Part shown: positions 37,264 to 46,491 of the stretch, one piece after another
Position numbering within the stretch: the first letter of the stretch is position 1
Layout: every line of letters begins with the position of its first letter
Assembly (NCBI RefSeq): GCF_040739495.1
Contig: NZ_CP145263.1
Location: 186,001 to 250,000, forward strand
Source: Staphylococcus capitis subsp. capitis
GTDB lineage: Bacteria; Bacillota; Bacilli; Staphylococcales; Staphylococcaceae
Direction: 5' to 3'
Length of the DNA stretch: 64,000 nucleotides
The notes under the pieces: model-generated
Told to the model about the DNA's origin: nothing
Databases searched by the model: none
The model's input: only the letters and a program-made list of their open reading frames with translations
Position numbers and translations under genes: made by a program

Positions 37264-37806
37264 ATGAACAGAACTACAAAAGTAATCTTATCGTCAATGT
37301 TAGCAGCCGGAACAGTATTTGGAGTTGGCCTTTCAACAGATACGCCACCAGTGAATCAAGCCCATGCAGCAACAGCACCTTACTACTCATATACAGGATA
37401 TGCTGGTAATCATGCCTCATTTGTTTTAAACCAATTATTTATTAATTCGTTAAAGTATGACACTTTTAGAATGAATGGAATTAAAATTCCTTACACAACT
37501 GGTAAAAATCATGTGAACAAATATAAAGGCACGGTTAAGAAATATGACCAAAGCTTTAGTGGAGTTAATACTAAGAAAACAAGAGCAGGTAGCGTAGAGT
37601 TTAAAGTTACAAGTCATCTATCTGTGAAACAACTTAAAGAAGCTTATGGTAAAGGTTTGAGAGCTTTACCTAACAAGCATAAAGGCACTAAAACGTATGC
37701 TTATAGCCCAGGAAATAAACACTATGGTATATCTTTTACTACTAAGAATAATAAAGTAACTAAAATTACAATCGGAACACTAGGTGTGACTGGAGAAAAA
37801 TTTTAG
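37264..37806 (+). CDS. isaB: IsaB-family secreted protein, copy 1
   Basis: The 180-aa precursor has a signal peptide ending in NQAHA (about residue 36). The IsaB pattern is clear: YYSYTGYAGNHASFVL, FRMNGIKIPYTTG, a YDQSFSGV segment and a C-terminal KVTKITIGTLG strand. S. aureus IsaB is an immunodominant secreted protein that binds extracellular nucleic acid. The second copy follows within 63 nt. Position beside aur matches S. aureus. Confidence 0.85.
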   Translation: MNRTTKVILSSMLAAGTVFGVGLSTDTPPVNQAHAATAPYYSYTGYAGNHASFVLNQLFINSLKYDTFRMNGIKIPYTTGKNHVNKYKGTVKKYDQSFSGVNTKKTRAGSVEFKVTSHLSVKQLKEAYGKGLRALPNKHKGTKTYAYSPGNKHYGISFTTKNNKVTKITIGTLGVTGEKF

Positions 37807-37868
37807 CTAATCATTTATTAATACGTAATAAACAAGCAATATTAAATATAGAAAAGAGATAGCTTATC

Positions 37869-38390
37869 ATGAGAAAACTAACTAAAGTCTTTGTAGCATC
37901 AACTATCGCAATGGGAACATTAGTAGGAGCAGGTGTTTCTACAGCTACACCAGTTAATGGCATTGCTCAAGCTACAAACGCACATTACTATACGTATCAA
38001 GGTTACATTAAAGGAAATGGATCATTCTTAATTAAAGAGCAATTTATTAAAGCCGTTAAGAGTAATAATGTGACATTTAATGGAATTAAATTGACACGTA
38101 CGACTGATAATAAAATGGTCGATAAATATGATCAACATTTCGAAGGTGTCGCAAATGATGGGATTAAGGCTAAACAAGTCCAATTTACTGTGACTAGAGA
38201 TTTAACCTTAAATCAGCTGAAAAAAGCTTATGGCAAAGATTTAATTAAGAAAAGTCATAATAAAAACAAGGATGGCGGTATTTTTTGTTATACACCTTCA
38301 GGTAAAGGTTTAGGTGTATTGTTTGTAGTAGATAATAGTCGTGTCGTAGCAGTGACGATTGGCTACTCACTTTCTACACCAAGTAAATAA
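37869..38390 (+). CDS. isaB: IsaB-family secreted protein, copy 2
   Basis: The 173-aa precursor has a signal peptide ending near ATNA. The mature part shares YYTYQGYIKGNGSFLI, the VTFNGIKLTRT segment, YDQHFEGV and a final VVAVTIGYSLSTPSK with IsaB, and is closer to S. aureus IsaB than copy 1 by eye (for example GIFCYTPSGKGLGVLFVVD). The two copies are tandem, an apparent old duplication, and probably share a transcript. Confidence 0.88.
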   Translation: MRKLTKVFVASTIAMGTLVGAGVSTATPVNGIAQATNAHYYTYQGYIKGNGSFLIKEQFIKAVKSNNVTFNGIKLTRTTDNKMVDKYDQHFEGVANDGIKAKQVQFTVTRDLTLNQLKKAYGKDLIKKSHNKNKDGGIFCYTPSGKGLGVLFVVDNSRVVAVTIGYSLSTPSK

Positions 38391-38513
38391 GATTTATAGG
38401 TGGAGGCTGTAACATAAATAATTGTCTCAACCTTAATTAACATATTGGCAATAGATATCTGAATTGGAAGTGCACTTATGCTAAGCTTCTTTCAATCTTA
38501 GTCATCCTTGCCG

Positions 38514-38569
38514 GAGTGGTACAGAGAAATTAATTTTGACAAATTATATTTCTGTGCCACTCTTTTTTA
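38514..38569 (+). terminator. Staphylococcal intergenic hairpin/terminator in a gene-free stretch
   Basis: GAGTGGTACAGAGAAAT pairs imperfectly with ATATTTCTGTGCCACTC (38546-38562), followed by TTTTTTA. Hairpins of this sequence occur widely between staphylococcal genes. In the surrounding gap (38391-38833) no coding region was found. Confidence 0.6.
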
Positions 38570-38833
38570 TTTAGTGGAGAAATATTTATTCAAATCTATA
38601 AAATTAGAGTAGGGAAAACTGATATGATGAATAGAGAGACACTGATAAAGGTCAATGATGATGACATCCTCCCCCTTATTAAAGTGCACCAGCGCTAAAG
38701 AAATTTAATTTTCCTTATACGTAATTTAAGTTGTATCAATGAAATATTAAAATTTGATAAAGTTCACTTTCTGTCGGAAAATTAATTTTAAAAGTGAGTG
38801 GGTATAGAAGTCATGGAAAGGTGGTAATCATTC

Positions 38834-40072
38834 ATGAGTGTATTAACAAATGAAGAGAGAGTCAAAATTCTATCGGATATCGTCGCAATTAAAACAGTGA
38901 ACGACAATGAATTGGAAGTAGCGAAATACTTACAAAAGTGGTTCGACAAGTATGGAATTGAATCAAAATTAGATGAAGTTTCAGAAGGACGTACCAATTT
39001 AATCGCCACTGTTGGTTCAGGTCAACCTGTCATCGGTATTTCAGGTCACATGGACGTGGTCGCTGAAGGAAATCATGATGACTGGACTTATGATCCATTT
39101 GAATTGACTGAGGATAATGGTTACTTATATGGACGTGGTGCTGCTGATATGAAATCAGGTTTAGCAGCATTAGCCATTGCGTTAATCGAAATTAAAGAAA
39201 GTAACCAGTTAAATAAAGGTACAATTAAATTTATGGCGACTGTTGGAGAAGAAATGGAACAAGCAGGTTCTTCACAATTATACGAAAAAGGCTATGCAGA
39301 CGATTTAGACGCGTTACTTATCGCAGAACCGTCTTATCCAAGTTTAGTCTATGCGCATAAAGGTTCTATGGATTTCCGAATCACTTCTAAAGGTAGATCT
39401 TCACATAGTTCAATGCCATTCTTAGGTGAAAATGCGATTAAACCACTACTCGAATTTATTCAAAATATTGATAAAGAATATGAAGAACTTACGCAAACTG
39501 TTAAAGGTGAATCTTTAGACTACAGTAATATGGTGAATAAGTTAGCAGGTCAATTACCTGAAAATGTCACTAAAGAACAGGCTAAAGATTTAATTGAAGG
39601 TTTAGTCATGACAAATAGTATCTTTAACGGTGGTTCACAAGTCAATTCTGTACCGGATAGTGCGACTGCTGAATTTAACGTGCGTACTATACCAGAATAT
39701 AATAATGACAAAGTTAAAGAATTATTTAATAAATATTTAAAACAAGCTAACGAAAATGGTTCAAGTTTATCTCAAGAAATCTATCTTGATTTAGCGCCTG
39801 TTGTAACAACTGGTAAAAATAGATTGGTAGAACTTGGCCATGAGAAAGCACAAGCACATTTCCCTAATGAGGAAGGTTTAATTATCACGCCGACTGTTGC
39901 GGTTACAGATGCGTCTAACTTACTTCGTGGTAAGGATGAGCACTTCCCATTCTTAATGTTCGGCCCTGGTATTGGACCTCACCAAGTTGACGAATGTGTT
40001 GAAAAACAAAATTATCTTGATTTTGTTGATTATTATATCGATTTCTTAACGTCATTTACTGATGAATTTTAA
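38834..40072 (+). CDS. M20-family metallopeptidase (ArgE/DapE/succinyl-DAP desuccinylase-like)
   Basis: The 412-aa cytosolic enzyme has the di-zinc motifs of the family: SGHMDVVAEG, GRGAADMKSG with the bridging Asp, the catalytic GEE, and a C-terminal His in GPGIGPHQVDE. The dimerisation (lid) domain interrupts the catalytic domain around residues 185-300. Members deacylate N-acyl amino acids; S. aureus annotates its close homologue as succinyl-diaminopimelate desuccinylase, but the exact substrate is not shown by sequence. SD AAAGGTGG precedes the ATG. It is monocistronic with its own terminator. Confidence 0.88.
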   Translation: MSVLTNEERVKILSDIVAIKTVNDNELEVAKYLQKWFDKYGIESKLDEVSEGRTNLIATVGSGQPVIGISGHMDVVAEGNHDDWTYDPFELTEDNGYLYGRGAADMKSGLAALAIALIEIKESNQLNKGTIKFMATVGEEMEQAGSSQLYEKGYADDLDALLIAEPSYPSLVYAHKGSMDFRITSKGRSSHSSMPFLGENAIKPLLEFIQNIDKEYEELTQTVKGESLDYSNMVNKLAGQLPENVTKEQAKDLIEGLVMTNSIFNGGSQVNSVPDSATAEFNVRTIPEYNNDKVKELFNKYLKQANENGSSLSQEIYLDLAPVVTTGKNRLVELGHEKAQAHFPNEEGLIITPTVAVTDASNLLRGKDEHFPFLMFGPGIGPHQVDECVEKQNYLDFVDYYIDFLTSFTDEF

Positions 40073-40090
40073 GTACTAATTGATAAGGTG

Positions 40091-40128
40091 AAAGCCCATC
40101 TCGCTAGAAAAAGTGAGGTGGGCTTTTT
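40091..40128 (+). terminator. Terminator after the M20 peptidase gene
   Basis: AAAGCCCATCTC pairs with GAGGTGGGCTTT (40115-40126), followed by TTTG. Confidence 0.85.
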
Positions 40129-40274
40129 GTGCATTTTTGATTGAATGGATATTTTTAGTGAGTTCGTAGGCTTTTATTTGTAAGGGTCTAATTTATATAT
40201 ATAAAGATGAAATATGATAATTATATATAAATTAGGGAATATAATAATGTATAGGACATCTGGGGGGGATGAAA

Positions 40275-41114
40275 ATGGACTTAAACAAATTAATTACTCT
40301 AATCGAAAATAAAAAGCACAATGAGTTATATAGGATGTTTTCTAAAAGTTTTAAGCGCTCTATTAGTAAACGCATGTTAATGGAAACATTAGATCTATAT
40401 ATGAAATATGCGAAGAAACATACTTTGTATGTGGATATAGGCAATGAAAAGAGTGGCGAAAAAATTTGGCTAGATGAATACCAAAATTATGGTGTTTTCG
40501 TGTTATTGGAAAATGATATTATTTATAGTTTAATACTGAAACCCCTCTATTATTTTAAAGATAAATGGACGAAACAGACTTATGATCTTCCTATTAAAGA
40601 TGAATGGCTAATATATTGGGGTGGAGATAACGAATTATTCAATTATCACTATAACTACGAAACGCAACGTTATGCATACGATTTAGTCAAACTAGTTAAT
40701 GGTAAAACGATGTATGATGGTGGTCAATTTTGTTCAAATTATTATAGTTTTGGGGCGAATGTGATTGCACCGATTTATGAAGAGGTTGTTAAAGTGGTGA
40801 ACCATATCAATGATAATACGCCTGGAAACACAAATGAGAGTGAGCCATATGGAAATTATGTAATGATGAAGCATGGCGATCATGAGTATAGTGTTCTTGC
40901 CCATTTAAAGAGGGATTCGATTACTGTACATGAAGGGGATTTAATATATGCGCAAGAAGTGATTGGCCAGTGTGGCAATTCAGGAAACTCTACCGAACCT
41001 CATTTACACTTTCAAGTTATGAATGCCCCTGACTTGGAAAATGGTCAATCATTGAAGATTCAATTTAAAGATTATAATAATCCTATTAAAGGTGAAATAT
41101 TAAAAATTGATTGA
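40275..41114 (+). CDS. M23-family (LytM-type) metallopeptidase without signal peptide
   Basis: The product is about 279 aa. The C-terminal half has the M23 zinc motifs: HYNYETQRYAYDLV (His and Asp ligands), SVLAHLKRDSI, and the HLHF motif after CGNSGNSTEP. The N-terminal 100 residues are unfamiliar. No signal peptide, membrane helix or lipobox is visible, unusual for enzymes that cut peptidoglycan. ATG 40275 is preferred to 40269 because the GGGGGGG site then lies 6 nt upstream. It could be released by lysis or act in another role. Confidence 0.8.
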   Translation: MDLNKLITLIENKKHNELYRMFSKSFKRSISKRMLMETLDLYMKYAKKHTLYVDIGNEKSGEKIWLDEYQNYGVFVLLENDIIYSLILKPLYYFKDKWTKQTYDLPIKDEWLIYWGGDNELFNYHYNYETQRYAYDLVKLVNGKTMYDGGQFCSNYYSFGANVIAPIYEEVVKVVNHINDNTPGNTNESEPYGNYVMMKHGDHEYSVLAHLKRDSITVHEGDLIYAQEVIGQCGNSGNSTEPHLHFQVMNAPDLENGQSLKIQFKDYNNPIKGEILKID

Positions 41115-41119
41115 TGGAA

Positions 41120-41152
41120 ATTACTCGATTGAATGTCGAGTAATTTTTTTAT
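41120..41152 (+). terminator. Terminator after the M23 gene
   Basis: ATTACTCGA (41120-41128) pairs with TCGAGTAAT (41137-41145), followed by seven T. Confidence 0.85.
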
Positions 41153-41301
41153 GTTATAAAACCCTTGATATCAAAGGTGTTACGCACAATACGCTTTTAC
41201 TTAATTTCATTATGCATAATATAATTATTAATTTTATTGAAGTTTAATTAATAAAAATAAATAAATACAGTTTATCAAAGTTTAAATACTAACATAAGTT
41301 T

Positions 41302-41329
41302 TTGACATAATGAACATATTATTTATACA
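41302..41329 (+). promoter_or_regulatory. Promoter of aur
   Basis: TTGACA (41302-41307) and TATACA (41324-41329) with 16-nt spacing lie about 118 nt before the aur start. The remainder of the 41153-41446 gap is AT-rich with no ORF. Confidence 0.5.
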
Positions 41330-41446
41330 AATAATTTATAAATGAAAAGTATGTGAATAAAATGCAGTTTCCATTTACTTAACAGAAAATTAAAATTACG
41401 ATGGCTCCGTAAGTTGCTTTTTCAAAAATTTATAGGAGGTTACGAG

Positions 41447-42966
41447 ATGAAAAATTTTTCAAAATATGCACTTACAAGTATCGCAGCACTTACGGTTGCA
41501 AGTCCCTTTGTCACTATGGATGGCCATGCTAAAGACAAGTCAGTAAAACAAGACATTGATGCGAAGGTTACTCAACAGACTGACGCACCAAAAGCACTTA
41601 AAGCATTGCCCGGTTCAGAAAACGTTAAGAACCATTATAAAGACTATGTTGTCACTGATGTAAAAAAAGACAACAAAGGATTTACGCACTACACTTTACA
41701 ACCTAAGGTAGGTAACGTCTTTGCTCCTGATGAGGAGGTTAAAGTACATGTGAATACTGAAGGTAAAGTTGTATTAATTAACGGTGACACAGATGCGAAG
41801 AAGGTGAAACCAACTAATGAGGTGTCGATCAACAAAGAACAAGCATCTAAAAAAGCGTTTGAAGCAGTTAATCTTAATCCTAAAAAAGCGAAAAATATGA
41901 AAGAAGACGCCGTCAAAAAAATAAAGTAGAAATCGATGGTAAAACAAATAAGTATGTTTACAATGTAGAATTGATTACTACAACACCTAAAATTTCACAT
42001 TGGAATATCAAAGTTGATGCAGAAACTGGTGAAGTTGTTGATAAACTTAATCTCATCAAAGAAGCAGCGACGACAGGTACCGGTAAAGGTGTACTTGGTG
42101 ATACGAAACAAATCAATATCAATAGTGTAAATGGAGGATATGCGTTACAAGATTTAACGCATCAAGGACAATTAGCAGCTTACAATTATAGTGATAACAC
42201 TGGCCAAAATTCGCTCATCAAAGATAACGATAAAAACTTCACAGATGATAATCAACGTGCTGGTGTTGACGCTAATTACTACGCTAAACAAGTGTATGAC
42301 TACTATAAAGATACTTTCGGTCGTGAATCATATGATGATAGAGGAAGTTCAATTATCTCTCTAGCACACGTAAACAAATTCCAAGGTTCTGATAATAGAA
42401 ATAATGCCGCATGGATTGGCGATAAGATGATATATGGGGATGGAGACGGACGAACATTTACAGCACTATCTGGCGCGAATGACGTTGTAGCTCATGAAAT
42501 CACGCATGGTGTAACCCAAGAAACAGCGAATCTTAATTATCGTAATCAATCAGGTGCTTTAAATGAAAGTTTCTCAGATGTCTTCAGTTACTTTGTCGAT
42601 GATGAAGATTTCCTAATGGGTGAAGATGTTTATACACCAGGACAAAATGGAGATGCACTAAGAAGTATGTCCAATCCAGAACGATTTGGTCAACCATCTC
42701 ACATGGATGATTACGTAAATACACAATCAGACAATGGTGGTGTACACACTAACTCCGGAATTCCTAACAAAGCAGCTTACAATACAATACGTAGTATTGG
42801 AAAGGGTAAAGCACAACAAATTTACTACAGAGCGCTCACAGAATATTTAAGTTCAAATTCAAACTTTAGTGATGCTAAAGAAGCGCTGTATCAATCAGCT
42901 TTAGATTTATATGATAAAAACACAGCTAACCAAGTAGCAGATGCATGGGACGACGTTGGTGTATAA
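41447..42966 (+). pseudogene. aur: Aureolysin-type thermolysin metalloprotease, frameshift in propeptide
   Basis: The gene encodes a secreted M4 zinc protease: signal peptide (residues 1-27, ending GHA), FTP/PepSY propeptide, and mature enzyme with HEITH zinc motif, the downstream ESFSDVF Glu ligand, and the GGVHTNSGIPNKAAY His. The frame is lost in the propeptide at 41914-41920, where seven A replace the eight needed (VKKNKVEID in the repaired frame). Repaired length is 506 aa, close to S. aureus aureolysin. As read the precursor is truncated before the catalytic domain. SD TAGGAGG fixes ATG 41447. In S. aureus aureolysin activates the V8 protease; that downstream effect would be lost here. 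Confidence 0.9.
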
Positions 42967-43105
42967 ATAATTGAAACTTTAAATCAGCCATAAACAATCT
43001 ATCAACGAACATAATCAACGCCTTAATAAACAAGAATTAATGTTAAACACTTACAAATATTAAACGCCTTAATAAATGATGATCAAACAATGTTTGGCTT
43101 CATGT

Positions 43106-43140
43106 GGCCCTTACTCTAACAGTAGAGTAGGGGCTTTAAA
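43106..43140 (+). terminator. Terminator-like hairpin after aur
   Basis: GGCCCTTACTCT (43106-43117) pairs with AGAGTAGGGGCT (43124-43135) with G-U pairs, followed by TTAAAA. The remaining gap 42967-43301 shows no coding region. Confidence 0.6.
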
Positions 43141-43301
43141 ATATTCTTAGGGAGGAGACTGCGGGTTGTCTAGCCGAAGTGAGACGGCAGTCTATTGATT
43201 GAAACTATTAATAGATATTCTTAACTCTACCTAACCTTTTTGTTCTATCTTATAAATGTTATAAAGAGTGAAAGAGACAATACATATGAGGGGTTATAAA
43301 C

Positions 43302-43507
43302 ATGAATGATCCAATGAAAGATTTTAATTTAAGAGACGTTATAGGAATATTGATTATGGGATTCGTTAGTTTTTTAAGTTGCCTTTACTAAGTGTCGTAT
43401 TATTAGCATTGCTTATGATTATTGTGACATCTTTTATAAATGAAAAATTATGCTCTAAAAGCAATATTACTAGGAGAGAAGAGGATGAAAAAGATAAAAC
43501 ATCTTGA
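43302..43507 (+). pseudogene. Small membrane protein 1 of 4, frameshifted
   Basis: ATG 43302 (SD GAGGGG) gives MNDPMKDFNLRDVIGILIMG, then meets a stop after 29 residues. One extra T in the T run around 43370-43375 restores a 68-aa protein with two hydrophobic helices and a charged tail ending KDKTS. Its end overlaps the start of the next small gene by 23 nt, as expected of an operon. Size and helix layout resemble the three following genes. Confidence 0.55.
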
Positions 43508-43676
43508 AGTTATTGATATTCTGTTAATCATTATTAGTTTATTAGTCGTTTTAATTGGAGTTTTGCAGATATTTAATTTAATACACGTATCACCAATCAT
43601 TACGTTAATACTTCTTATAATCATTGTCGTACTTAATCTGTTTAAGTCATTGGATGAACATAAACATTCCAAATAG
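43485..43676 (+). CDS. Small membrane protein 2 of 4, 63 aa
   Basis: Two hydrophobic helices (about residues 9-28 and 34-53) follow a short charged start, MKKIKHLEV; the tail is KSLDEHKHSK. ATG 43485 lies after AGAAGAGG. An in-frame upstream ATG at 43440 has no ribosome site and overlaps gene 1 too far. Function unknown. Confidence 0.6.
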   Translation: MKKIKHLEVIDILLIIISLLVVLIGVLQIFNLIHVSPIITLILLIIIVVLNLFKSLDEHKHSK

Positions 43677-43701
43677 AAAATATGATGTTAGGAGGTAAGA
43701 A

Positions 43702-43905
43702 GTGCGTAAATTATTAAAGAAGTTAACTAAAAAAGATTTCATATTGATTGTCATTTTATTTATAGTTGCAGTGATGTGCTTCTTAAATACCTTTGACATA
43801 GTAAAGCTGTCAGAAAGTCAATCTAATTATGTTGCCACTATTTTTACCATTATCGTTTTTATTAGTTTAATTCGAATAAATAAGAAAGATAAACACGATC
43901 AATGA
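43702..43905 (+). CDS. Small membrane protein 3 of 4, 67 aa
   Basis: Starts at GTG, 6 nt after GGAGG. It has a basic N-terminus (MRKLLKKLTKKD), two helices (about 13-29 and 44-58) and a charged tail, KKDKHDQ. It shares the layout but little residue identity with its neighbours. Function unknown. Confidence 0.65.
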   Translation: MRKLLKKLTKKDFILIVILFIVAVMCFLNTFDIVKLSESQSNYVATIFTIIVFISLIRINKKDKHDQ

Positions 43906-43925
43906 TAGAAAGTTTTAGGAGTTGA

Positions 43926-44132
43926 TTGAGGTTGAATAAATCTGAGCAAGGTCTGAATATTATAGATTTCATTTTATTTACACCACTAATAATTCTTTTC
44001 TTCATTAATATTTTAATATTCACTCATTTGATTCACGTACCTGCATTTTATTCTAACTTATTATCAATTATTAATTCGGCTTTATTAATGATTGGATGGA
44101 TTAGAATGATTTATAAAGATAAGACATCTTAG
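43926..44132 (+). CDS. Small membrane protein 4 of 4, 68 aa
   Basis: Two hydrophobic segments (about 14-33 and 40-58) and a tail ending YKDKTS, the same last residues as repaired gene 1 (KDKTS), which hints at common ancestry. The start is TTG at 43926 or 43932, with AGGAG just upstream. Gene spacing is 20-25 nt, so genes 1-4 form an operon. Confidence 0.6.
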   Translation: MRLNKSEQGLNIIDFILFTPLIILFFINILIFTHLIHVPAFYSNLLSIINSALLMIGWIRMIYKDKTS

Positions 44133-44333
44133 ACATTGTACAATTGATTGTTCAATGTCAGTTATACATTAAAGTGATGTATGGTACTACCTGTGTTACT
44201 CAATATTTGTCACAAAATTTTACATACTTTCTCATATATTTTTAACATTAGAATAATAAATTATTATTAAATAAAAAGAATTATTAAAGTTTAAATGAAT
44301 TTAAATTAGATTTAGTGAGGAGTTTATCATTTA

Positions 44334-44795
44334 ATGAAAAAGAGTAAACGTCAGGATTTAGTAACCATGATTGTTAAACAAAATCACATCTATAAAAAAG
44401 CAGATATCATTGATTATATTGATGATCACTTTGGCATTCGTTATAGTATGACAACCATTGCGAGAGACTTGAGAGAACTTAATATTTTTCGTCTGCCAGC
44501 TGAGAGCAAACAATTTGAATACAAAATTTTAAATAATCAATCGCAAATCGACGCTAAAATTAAGCTAGATGATTATTTAGAAACAGAAGTCATTAGTACC
44601 GTGATTAAAGAATCATATATACTTATAAAGACGTCACCAGGATTTGCGCAAAGTATCAATTATTATATTGACCAATTACAACTTAAAGAGATTGTTGGTA
44701 CTATAAGTGGCAACGACACTATTATGATACATACTCATTCTAAAGCAATGGCTGAATATGTGTATTACAAAATATTCAATCATAATTATTCATAA
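44334..44795 (+). CDS. argR: Arginine repressor/activator ArgR
   Basis: The 153-aa protein has the ArgR winged helix (residues about 1-70, with YSMTTIARDLRELNIF recognition) and the C-terminal oligomerisation and arginine-binding domain, with GNDTIMIHTHSKAMA in place of the GDDTLLVI-type strand. It lies immediately upstream of the arginine deiminase operon, as in S. aureus, and probably controls it with ArcR. Intact, unlike the enzymes it serves. Confidence 0.9.
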   Translation: MKKSKRQDLVTMIVKQNHIYKKADIIDYIDDHFGIRYSMTTIARDLRELNIFRLPAESKQFEYKILNNQSQIDAKIKLDDYLETEVISTVIKESYILIKTSPGFAQSINYYIDQLQLKEIVGTISGNDTIMIHTHSKAMAEYVYYKIFNHNYS

Positions 44796-44822
44796 TCTCT
44801 CATATCTGAATAATGAATAGAT

Positions 44823-44862
44823 AGGCCTGGTAAACGTATTACATGCGTTTGCTAGGTCTTTT
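44823..44862 (+). terminator. Terminator after argR
   Basis: GGCCTGGTAAACG (44824-44836) pairs with CGTTTGCTAGGTCT, followed by TTTTA. Confidence 0.75.
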
Positions 44863-44897
44863 ATATTACTAAAGTTATTAATTCGCATATTGACTAA

Positions 44898-44967
44898 CTA
44901 TTCATTTAAGTGAATAAAAAACTTTTTATCGAAACATTCATTATTTAATATTAGCTGAATATTCATT
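44898..44967. promoter_or_regulatory. Candidate ArgR operators upstream of arcA
   Basis: Two palindromic segments, TTCATTTAAGTGAA (44901-44914) and TGAATATTCA (44956-44965), resemble ARG boxes (TGNATWWWWATNCA-type). They lie between argR and arcA in the position expected for ArgR control. Assignment is by pattern only. Confidence 0.45.
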
Positions 44968-45056
44968 TTCTATACGAAATAACAATACAAAAATGTATAA
45001 ACAATCATATAAATGTATTGAATAACCAAATTGTACAAAACTTTCTACATTGAACT

Positions 45057-45072
45057 TGTGAATATAATCACA
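45057..45072. promoter_or_regulatory. ArcR (Crp/Fnr-type) operator at the arcA promoter
   Basis: TGTGAATATAATCACA is a perfect TGTGA-N6-TCACA site, the sequence bound by staphylococcal ArcR. The spacer contains TATAAT (45063-45068), so the site overlaps a possible -10 element. It lies 61 nt before the arcA start. The arcR gene itself is at 50428. Confidence 0.75.
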
Positions 45073-45132
45073 TAAATGTATGTGAAATCACTATATACTC
45101 ATGTTGAAGTTACAGAAAAGGAGGAAATGAAT

Positions 45133-46367
45133 ATGGCAGATGGACCCATTCAAGTAAACAGTGAAATTGGTAAACTTAAAACCGTTTTACTTAAACGTCC
45201 AGGTAAAGAGTTAGAAAATTTAGTTACAGATTATTTAGGTGGTTTACTATTTGACGATATTCCTTATTTGGAGGTTGCTCAACAAGAGCACGATCGGTTC
45301 GCCAAAGTGTTACAAGATGAAGGAGTAGAAGTACTATACTTAGAGAAACTTGCTGCAGAAAGCATTGAAGATTCAGATATTAGAGAACAATTCATCAATG
45401 ATGTGTTAGCAGAATCTCGTAAAACAATTATTGGTCATGAGAAGGAAATAAAAAATTATTCTCAACATTATCTAATCAAGAGTTAATTGATAAAGTTATG
45501 GCTGGTGTGCGTAAAGAAGAGATAAAATTAGAATCTACGCATTTAGTTGAGTATATGGATGACAAGTATCCATTCTATTTAGACCCAATGCCTAACTTAT
45601 ACTTCACTCGTGACCCACAAGCATCAATAGGTCGAGGTATGACAGTGAATCGTATGTTTTGGAGAGCTAGACGTAGAGAATCAATCTTCATATCATACAT
45701 TTTAAAACATCATCCTCACTTCAAAGATGCGGATGTTCCGGTATGGTTAGACCGTGATTGTCCTTTCAACATTGAAGGTGGGGACGAACTTGTACTTTCT
45801 AAAGAAGTACTAGCAATTGGAATATCAGAACGTACGTCAGCTCAAGCTATCGAACGCTTAGCACGACGTATATTTAAAGATCCGTTATCCACTTTTAAAA
45901 AGGTAGTAGCAATTGAGATTCCAACTAGCCGTACATTTATGCACTTAGATACAGTTTGTACAATGATTGATTATGATAAGTTCACAACACACTCTGCAAT
46001 CCTTAAAGCTGAAGGTAATATGAACATTTTCATTATTGAAAATGATGAAGCTAGTGATGACATCAAAATCACTCATTCAAGTCACCTTAAACGAACATTG
46101 GAAGAAGTACTTGGTGTTGATAATATCGAGTTAATCCCAACTGGTAATGGTGATGTGATTGATGGTGCACGTGAACAATGGAATGATGGTTCGAACACAT
46201 TATGTATCCGTCCAGCTGTAGTAGTCACATATGATCGTAACTATGTATCAAATGATTTGTTAAGAAAACGCGGTATTAAAGTAATTGAAATTCCTGGAAG
46301 CGAACTTGTTCGCGGACGTGGTGGCCCAAGATGTATGAGTCAACCATTATTCAGAGAAGATTTATAG
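45133..46367 (+). pseudogene. arcA: Arginine deiminase ArcA, frameshifted
   Basis: Arginine deiminase converts arginine to citrulline and ammonia. Repaired length is 411 aa, the family length, with catalytic motifs FTRDPQAS, the EGGDEL segment, HLDTV-type FMHLDTVCT, and the terminal Cys in [15 protein letters not shown]. The frame is lost at 45450-45455, where six A replace the seven needed ([13 protein letters not shown] when repaired). The first product stops at 45486 and the rest has no ribosome site. The start is ATG 45133, 8 nt after AAGGAGG. One base of difference separates it from a full gene. Confidence 0.92.
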
Positions 46368-46491
46368 AATCGTATTCAAACACCTGTTATAGTGTAGTTG
46401 AAATCGATTTCAATTTAAAAGCTTATCATATTAAGTTTTGAAGGCGCTGATGATTTACGCTGCGACTAATTAGATGAAAGGGGCGTATATT

